Below, piece after piece: positions 6,046 through 10,574 of a stretch of 10,574 nt of DNA. Under the pieces are notes generated by a model. It had not been told where the DNA came from and did not search any database. It saw nothing but the letters and a program-made list of their open reading frames with translations. Position 1 is the first letter of the stretch. Every line of letters begins with the position of its first letter. The stretch covers positions 1 to 10,574 of the forward strand of contig URGO01000114.1 in the NCBI GenBank assembly GCA_900547435.1. Direction: 5' to 3'. Made by a program: the position numbers and the translations under genes. Origin of the DNA: an uncultured Parabacteroides sp. (GTDB taxonomy: Bacteria > Bacteroidota > Bacteroidia > Bacteroidales > Tannerellaceae).

Positions 6046-6434
6046 TGGCAGAACGCGGGTACACTTTGTCTAAAGCCGAGCGCCTGTCGTGGAAACGCTA
6101 TATTGATTTGTTGTTCCTCCGGGGGCAATCGTTTGTCGCGTATCCATTGCGGGTGGTTTATCTTCCGGTGGAGGAGACATTGAGTGTACCCGTTTCTTTT
6201 CTGGTCAGTGTCCCGAAGAAGAAGTTCAAGCGTGCTGTGAAACGGAATCTGGTCAAACGGCAGGTGCGTGAAGCGTACCGTGTCCGCAAACAGGGATTAT
6301 ACGATGCGTTGGCTCTTTCCGGCAAGCAGTTGCTGGTTGCATTCATTTATCTGGATAAAGAAATTGCTTCGTTTTCGGAAATGGAAAAGTCCATGACGAA
6401 AGTCCTCCGTATTCTACAGGAGAAAATCCAATGA
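6045..6434 (+). CDS. rnpA: Ribonuclease P protein component
   Basis: RnpA binds the catalytic RNA of RNase P and helps it remove the 5' leader of precursor tRNAs. The 129 residues include the family's basic core KKKFKRAVKRNLVKRQVREAYR at about 58-79, in which KRN, KR and RE form the RNR motif, after VSVPKK. The N-terminal LSKAERLSWKRYIDLLFLRGQSF fits the family start. The gene shares its first A with the hemD stop codon and overlaps yidD by four bases (ATGA), so it is probably coupled to both. In many bacteria rnpA follows rpmH; here it follows hemD, the Bacteroidetes arrangement. Confidence 0.96.
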   Translation: MAERGYTLSKAERLSWKRYIDLLFLRGQSFVAYPLRVVYLPVEETLSVPVSFLVSVPKKKFKRAVKRNLVKRQVREAYRVRKQGLYDALALSGKQLLVAFIYLDKEIASFSEMEKSMTKVLRILQEKIQ

Positions 6435-6652
6435 GAAACCTGTTGACTTGGGTGCTCCTGCTTCCCGTTTACTTTTACAAATATTGCATTTCGCCTTTGA
6501 AACCGCCTTCGTGCCGTTTCACACCGACCTGTTCCGAATATGCTGTCCAGGCCTTGAAGAAGCATGGTCCCGTAAAAGGGTTGTATTTAGCCGTCAGACG
6601 GATTCTCCGATGTCATCCGTGGGGCGGAAGCGGATATGATCCGGTGCCATGA
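6431..6652 (+). CDS. yidD: Membrane protein insertion efficiency factor
   Basis: YidD is a small membrane-associated protein that aids insertion of inner membrane proteins by YidC and Sec. It has 73 residues, complete for the family. A hydrophobic, amphipathic N-terminus (LLTWVLLLPVYFYKYCISPL, 4-23) leads into CRFTPTCSEYA at about 28-38, ALKKHG at 41-46, and RCHPWGGSGYDP at 60-71; the conserved cysteines and GYDPVP end are present. The ATGA overlap with rnpA fixes the start. It is the last gene of the operon and converges on the rhamnosidase gene only 21 bases away. Confidence 0.97.
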   Translation: MRNLLTWVLLLPVYFYKYCISPLKPPSCRFTPTCSEYAVQALKKHGPVKGLYLAVRRILRCHPWGGSGYDPVP

Positions 6653-6661
6653 CCCCACGGA
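6616..6661. terminator. Possible hairpin between yidD and the rhamnosidase gene
   Basis: TCCGTGGGG at 6616-6624 is the exact reverse complement of CCCCACGGA at 6653-6661, a 9-bp stem that brackets the yidD stop codon. Within it, CGGAT at 6631-6635 and ATCCG at 6639-6643 form a second hairpin with loop ATG. No T-run follows on either strand, so it is not a standard rho-independent terminator. The left arm codes for CHPWG of YidD, so part of the match could be chance. Confidence 0.4.
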
Positions 6662-6673
6662 ATGTTATAGTGC

Positions 6674-9076
6674 TTAATTTAATGTCACACGTACTGTCTG
6701 TTTACCGGAGTTCAACGGATATTCTTTCCCTCCCCAGATAAAGGTCCCTTGGGTATGGGCGGGCAGTTCGATATCTGCTATCAGTTCCTTGCCTTTCTTC
6801 TGATAAGAAACCGAGATAAAGCCTTCCGGATGAGGCATTTTCCCGGAGACCTCCTTCAACTCGCCCAACGAAGGTGCGATGCGTACCTCTTTGAATCCCG
6901 GCGCCTGGCTTTCTATTCCTAAGATGGTGCGGAAGAACTCCACATTCGGGCTTGCGCTCCAAGCATGGCAATCCGAGCGGGAAGGCTCGGGTTTCTCGGC
7001 CCAAGTGGTCAGTCCCAAAGCCATCTGGTCGTGCCAGATCTGAAGATTGTCCAGCAACTGGTCGCCCATACCGGCTATCTTCAGAGCCTGATGTACATAA
7101 TAGCGGAAATAGATGGTAGCCTGAATCAGCGCATCGTCTTTCAGCGTGCGGGTCATCACCTCCTCGGCCTCCTTTCCGGTTACAATCTTCGACAGGATAG
7201 CCAAGGTGTTTACATGCTGGGAAAAACTCCGGTGGTCTTGCGTGTCGGCAAAAAGTCCCCGTTTCTCGTCCCAATATTTGGGGATAATCGTAGCGCGGAT
7301 ATCCGAAGCCATTTGTTTATAATAATCGGCCATGGCCGGAATACCGAACGCGCGTTCCATCTCTTCGTTGGCCTCTAAAGCAATCAGATACAGCAAATCC
7401 TGGAAAGCCGAATTTCCCTCTTTTTCACGGATAGGTTCACCGTACATGAATCCGGATGCCCAATCGGCGAAGTACCAATGCGGGATGTAAGCCAGACTCT
7501 TGTCCGGTTTCAGCCATTGTTCGTACCAGGACAATATGTTTCGGAATGCCGGCAACAGCGTTTTCATATAAGCTTCGTCGCCTCTGTACATCCAATAATC
7601 ATGTCCCATGCAAATCCACCATAAAGAGAAAGAGGGGATGAACTGGTGCAATTCGGAGGGATAACGGCTCATCGTGATTCCGTCCGCCACGATGGACTGC
7701 CGTCCTTGTTCGATAGCGTTCTTTACCATATACGGGTCGTGCGTATTATACAACGATATCATGGCCTGGATGCGGGTGTCACCCAAATATTGCAATTGCT
7801 CGTAATAGGGGCAATCCATATAGGTTTCGTGCGCGCAGAGCCGTGCTGTCCGCCAACCGATTTCCAGCATCTTGTTCAATTCCTCGTGTCCGGGTGCGGA
7901 GAACGTACTTTCCAGTTGGAATGGATAAGCGGAGAACGTCCCTTGCACATCCTCCAGCACAAGCGGTTCGGCTGCGGTCTCTATGTGTATATCCACATAC
8001 CGCCAGGTTCTCCACCAGAGCGTGGTGAAGTTGCGGTTCTCTCCGCCATCGGCTATCACTTTGTCTTCGTATCCGATAAATTGTTTACCCGCTATTTCGT
8101 TTCGGTTCCCTTTCTGCAATTCGCGTTTCCCCTCTTCGATTTCATAGAGTGATTCCGCATAACCTATGGTTACCGCGGCTTCTTTCCCTTTGCTGAACTG
8201 AAGTGAGAAATAGCCGGTGGTCAGCTTCCCGTTATCCAGCAATAAATGAACCCGGCTGTGGGCAGGAATGGTCAGGGCTGTTTTCTTTTTCAGGAAATCT
8301 TTCGGTACCCGGATTCCCTCTTCCATACGTACCGACTCCAGGCGTTCGGGCTTCATTTCCATCGGTGGAATAGGAGTCGGAACGAGCAACCGGCCCGGAT
8401 AGTCTCTTGCGCCTTTTATGCCTCCGTTCATTCCCGCCAATGCTTTTTCCCATGCGGTGTCCGCATATTCCGGTTGTTCCCATCCCCACGGGTATTTTTC
8501 CGCAGCCAGAAGTTCGCCCGGACCGGCCACGTAATACCCCGGAACAGGTTTGTTCCATGGCGAATAAGCTTCATTCTTCAGGCAAAGCCAGGAGTCGTCG
8601 GTGTTGACCATCGCCTCCGTGTCGGTATTCCCTTGCAGGAGGAAACCTGTCTGGTTGTAACTGACCTGCGCTACCGGCTTCTGATCGGCATAATTCCAGA
8701 CCACCGCCGCAAGGACGTTCTTCCCGGGCTTGAGGTAAGATGCCAAGTCAACGGTTTCGAAGTTCCAGTTATAAATATCTCCCCGTGAAGGGCCCAGCGA
8801 GGCAAGTTCTCCGTTTACATACAGTTTGTACCGGTTGTCGGCTGTTACATGGACAATAAACCGTTCCGGAACCGCATCCAAGTCGAACGATTTCCGGAAA
8901 TGATAGACTCCATACGTGTTGGCCGGTTCGTCCGGAACGGAGATCCAGCGTGCCGACCAGCGGTCTGCCAGCCATTGCGAAGCGATATCCGCCTGCTTGT
9001 ATCCCTTCAAATGGATTTGCGAAGCAAGAGGCGAGCATCCCAAGGCAAGAATCAAGGTTAGTAATGTAGCTTTCAT
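6674..9076 (-). CDS. Secreted GH78-family alpha-L-rhamnosidase
   Basis: The 800-residue protein most likely removes terminal alpha-L-rhamnose from plant or bacterial glycans in the periplasm or outside the cell. It begins with an export signal, MKATLLTLILALGCSPLAS; cleavage before Gln20 is likely, but Cys14 follows a poor lipobox. N-terminal beta domains (about 40-380) include DNRYKLYVNGELASLGP at 80-96 and LWWRTWRYVDI at 353-363. The alpha/alpha-barrel catalytic domain spans about 390-715, with the GH78 acid motif at 421-433: D421, E426 and D433 keep the spacing of the family's DCPxRE...D motif, although the Arg is Tyr425. TWAE near 691-694 may hold the catalytic base, followed by CHAWSASP at 703-710. 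A C-terminal beta domain closes the protein. It stands without SusC/SusD partners in the window. Substrate linkage cannot be told from sequence. Confidence 0.9.
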   Translation of the reverse strand: MKATLLTLILALGCSPLASQIHLKGYKQADIASQWLADRWSARWISVPDEPANTYGVYHFRKSFDLDAVPERFIVHVTADNRYKLYVNGELASLGPSRGDIYNWNFETVDLASYLKPGKNVLAAVVWNYADQKPVAQVSYNQTGFLLQGNTDTEAMVNTDDSWLCLKNEAYSPWNKPVPGYYVAGPGELLAAEKYPWGWEQPEYADTAWEKALAGMNGGIKGARDYPGRLLVPTPIPPMEMKPERLESVRMEEGIRVPKDFLKKKTALTIPAHSRVHLLLDNGKLTTGYFSLQFSKGKEAAVTIGYAESLYEIEEGKRELQKGNRNEIAGKQFIGYEDKVIADGGENRNFTTLWWRTWRYVDIHIETAAEPLVLEDVQGTFSAYPFQLESTFSAPGHEELNKMLEIGWRTARLCAHETYMDCPYYEQLQYLGDTRIQAMISLYNTHDPYMVKNAIEQGRQSIVADGITMSRYPSELHQFIPSFSLWWICMGHDYWMYRGDEAYMKTLLPAFRNILSWYEQWLKPDKSLAYIPHWYFADWASGFMYGEPIREKEGNSAFQDLLYLIALEANEEMERAFGIPAMADYYKQMASDIRATIIPKYWDEKRGLFADTQDHRSFSQHVNTLAILSKIVTGKEAEEVMTRTLKDDALIQATIYFRYYVHQALKIAGMGDQLLDNLQIWHDQMALGLTTWAEKPEPSRSDCHAWSASPNVEFFRTILGIESQAPGFKEVRIAPSLGELKEVSGKMPHPEGFISVSYQKKGKELIADIELPAHTQGTFIWGGKEYPLNSGKQTVRVTLN

Positions 9077-9103
9077 ATTCTATTGGTTTTATGTGTTTGA
9101 GAT

Positions 9104-9135
9104 AAATGGATGAAATTCCATTTTCGGCAAAGATA
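9104..9135 (-). promoter_or_regulatory. Promoter region and small palindrome of the rhamnosidase gene
   Basis: On the minus strand 9135-9128 reads TATCTTTG, a TAnnTTTG match, putting the transcript start near 9121. The -33 element is not clear. Right at the start lies a perfect 7-bp inverted repeat, AAATGGA at 9104-9110 and TCCATTT at 9117-9123, with a 6-base centre. It could be an operator for sugar-dependent control or a 5' hairpin. The leader is about 45 bases. Confidence 0.5.
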
Positions 9136-9247
9136 AGCATCCGTTTTGGCCCGTTACGTTTCTATTTTGATAAACAATGTTTTCATTTTGACAAATTTGC
9201 GTCCGAAAGTTCCTGAATCGGGGCATGATGGATTCCTTAATAAACTA

Positions 9248-9295
9248 AGAGGGTATATCCCAATGAACGATAGCTATCATTGGGATATACCCTCT
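9248..9295 (-). terminator. Perfect 19-bp stem hairpin after the guanylyltransferase gene
   Basis: The arms at 9248-9266 and 9277-9295 are exact reverse complements over 19 bp and enclose a 10-base loop containing TAGCTA. The hairpin lies 25 bases past the stop codon of the guanylyltransferase gene. On that strand the following bases are TAGTTTATTAAGG, only weakly U-rich, so a strong terminator is likely but not textbook. The rest of 9136-9320 shows no gene. Confidence 0.7.
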
Positions 9296-9320
9296 AAAGG
9301 AAGATTGAAAAGTCTGATGC

Positions 9321-10400
9321 TTAGTTGTATTCCTTTCCGAATTTCATTTGTGCGTCTGCCATGAACTCTTTAATCCGTTGTTCGTCTTCTCTTTTACAGA
9401 TTAATAATACATTGCCCGACTCAGCTACGATATAGTCTTGCAAGCCTTGGATAACGGCCAGCCGGTTGGGGTCGTTCAAGGCAATGACATTACCGCTGCT
9501 TTCATACAACAAAGCTTTTGTCTTCAACGGCGTATTGCCATTCGTGTCTTTATCCGCAATATCAAACAAGGAGCCCCATGTTCCCAAATCTGCCCAGCCC
9601 ATATCGATACACAGCATATAGACATTCTCGGCCTTTTCCATGATTCCATAATCGATAGAAATATTCAGGCAATAAGGGAAATTCTGATGGATGAACGCAT
9701 GTTCTTCCGGCGTATTGAATATCGGAGCGCCTAAATCGAAACGCACGGCTATTTCGGGCAGATATTTGTGGAACGCATCGATGATTGCATTGACATTCCA
9801 CATGAAGATTCCGGAATTCCAGAAAAACTCGCCACTTTCATAAAATATTTTAGCCAATTCCAGATTAGGCTTTTCCGTAAACGTTTTCACTTGAGTAATG
9901 CCGTCGGTGGTCAGATCGCAGCTCTGAATATACCCGTACCCTGTTTCCGGGCGACTCGGACGGATTCCCATCGTTAGCAAAGCATCATTATCTCTGACAA
10001 AATCCAACCCTTTCCGTACTTCCTCCAAGAAAACATCTTCTTTCAGAATAAGATGGTCGGACGGAGCCACTACTATATTCGCATCCGGATTTATCGCCCG
10101 GATATGATATGCCGCATACGCCACACTTGGCGCCGTATTGCGGCGCGTAGGTTCCAAGAGTATCTGCCCATCCTTCAATTGGGGCAGTTGCTGGCGTACC
10201 AAGTCTGAATAAGACTCGTTCGTTGCGATATATATGTTTTCTTTCGGGATTATTTGGGTAAAGCGGTCATACGTTATTTGCAACAATGAGCGCCCTGTTC
10301 CAAAGAAATCAAGGAATTGCTTGGGATACGTTTCGCGACTGAACGGCCAGAATCTGCTACCGATACCGCCGGCTAAGATAACACAATAATTATTGGTCAT
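9321..10400 (-). CDS. Mannose-1-phosphate guanylyltransferase (short form)
   Basis: This enzyme makes GDP-mannose and pyrophosphate from GTP and mannose 1-phosphate in the cytoplasm, feeding mannose- and fucose-containing surface glycans. The 359 residues show the nucleotidyltransferase signature at 9-30 (LAGGIGSRFWP, then KQFL), EPTRRNTAPS at 83-92, APSDHL at 112-117, FTEKP at 174-178, NSGIFMWN at 195-202, DYGIMEKA at 250-257 and DMGWADLGTWGSL at 266-278. It lacks the C-terminal phosphomannose isomerase domain of long ManC proteins, so isomerisation must come from another gene. No capsule genes flank it here, suggesting a housekeeping role such as protein O-glycan or GDP-fucose supply (inference). 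The start at 10400 places the signature at the usual distance from the N-terminus. It is transcribed alone, with a hairpin behind it. Confidence 0.95.
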   Translation of the reverse strand: MTNNYCVILAGGIGSRFWPFSRETYPKQFLDFFGTGRSLLQITYDRFTQIIPKENIYIATNESYSDLVRQQLPQLKDGQILLEPTRRNTAPSVAYAAYHIRAINPDANIVVAPSDHLILKEDVFLEEVRKGLDFVRDNDALLTMGIRPSRPETGYGYIQSCDLTTDGITQVKTFTEKPNLELAKIFYESGEFFWNSGIFMWNVNAIIDAFHKYLPEIAVRFDLGAPIFNTPEEHAFIHQNFPYCLNISIDYGIMEKAENVYMLCIDMGWADLGTWGSLFDIADKDTNGNTPLKTKALLYESSGNVIALNDPNRLAVIQGLQDYIVAESGNVLLICKREDEQRIKEFMADAQMKFGKEYN

Positions 10401-10410
10401 ATCGAAATAG

Positions 10411-10438
10411 ACTTTAAAGTTATACAGCTACAAATCTA
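10411..10438 (-). promoter_or_regulatory. Candidate promoter and palindrome of the guanylyltransferase gene
   Basis: On the minus strand 10438-10431 is TAGATTTG, matching TAnnTTTG; transcription would start near 10424. No TTTG lies at the -33 distance. A perfect 10-bp palindrome, ACTTTAAAGT, sits at 10411-10420, between the predicted start of transcription and the ATG. It may be a coincidence of AT-rich sequence. Confidence 0.4.
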
Positions 10439-10574
10439 ACGAAATAATCTTTGATTTTCTTCTTTTATAGCTCAAAATTATCGCCAAAATTATTTTCTTG
10501 TGAAGAATCCAAATAGAAACGCAACGATTCGTTAGCAAACAGGATAAAAACTCATCGGTCGGGGAACGCCGCGC
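10439..10574. other. Intergenic right end with no gene that can be supported
   Basis: This stretch is AT-rich to about 10550 and then becomes GC-rich, which could be the end of a minus-strand gene lying beyond the window. On the minus strand one frame stops at 10552-10554 after six codons and another runs open for about 45 codons, but neither resembles a known protein. No RNA gene or repeat is seen. Confidence 0.4.

Noticed and set aside
6674..9076. Rhamnosidase as a lipoprotein through Cys14.
   Set aside because: The residues before Cys14 are Ala-Leu-Gly, a poor lipobox lacking the usual Leu at -3; ordinary signal peptide cleavage near residue 19 fits at least as well.
10439..10574. A possible minus-strand gene entering from the right edge.
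   Set aside because: The fragment is too short and three frames give competing ends; no protein family can be matched.

Overview
The window looks like chromosomal DNA of an anaerobic gut-type member of the Bacteroidales (Bacteroides or Parabacteroides-like; genus not decidable from this sequence). The reasons are the gene order DUF4271 - hemD - rnpA - yidD, the RNase P protein gene lying away from rpmH, promoter elements of the Bacteroidetes form TAnnTTTG instead of a classical -10 box, A-rich ribosome binding regions, and a secreted GH78 rhamnosidase.

Layout, left to right. Bases 1-265 hold a rho-independent terminator of an upstream gene, a direct repeat, and a promoter for murF (266-1549, +), the last cytoplasmic enzyme of peptidoglycan precursor synthesis. 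murF converges on a GH3-superfamily adenylate-forming enzyme (1695-3215, -). The gap between them holds an unusual 22-bp periodic array of palindromes. A divergent promoter region (3216-3362) separates the GH3 gene from a group III-type 6-phosphofructokinase (3363-4376, +), whose predicted leader can fold into a nested hairpin. After the phosphofructokinase comes a roughly 170-bp pair of 8-bp-period repeat arrays that are reverse complements of each other.

A tightly packed operon follows on the + strand: a DUF4271 membrane protein (4574-5293), hemD-like uroporphyrinogen-III synthase (5284-6045), rnpA (6045-6434) and yidD (6431-6652). Every junction overlaps by 1 to 10 bases, and a good -7 element lies inside the DUF4271 gene ahead of hemD. 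The operon joins tRNA processing (rnpA) and membrane protein insertion (yidD) to a tetrapyrrole enzyme and a membrane protein of unknown function.

The right part is on the minus strand: a secreted GH78-family alpha-L-rhamnosidase (9076-6674) and a short-form mannose-1-phosphate guanylyltransferase (10400-9321). They are separated by a perfect 19-bp stem hairpin that probably ends the guanylyltransferase transcript. Most of the window is core housekeeping. I see no phage, CRISPR, toxin-antitoxin or transposase gene. The items that deserve a second look are the intergenic structured repeats, the poorly understood GH3 and DUF4271 proteins, the active-site variants of the phosphofructokinase and rhamnosidase, and the presence of hemD in a group that often lacks the early heme pathway.
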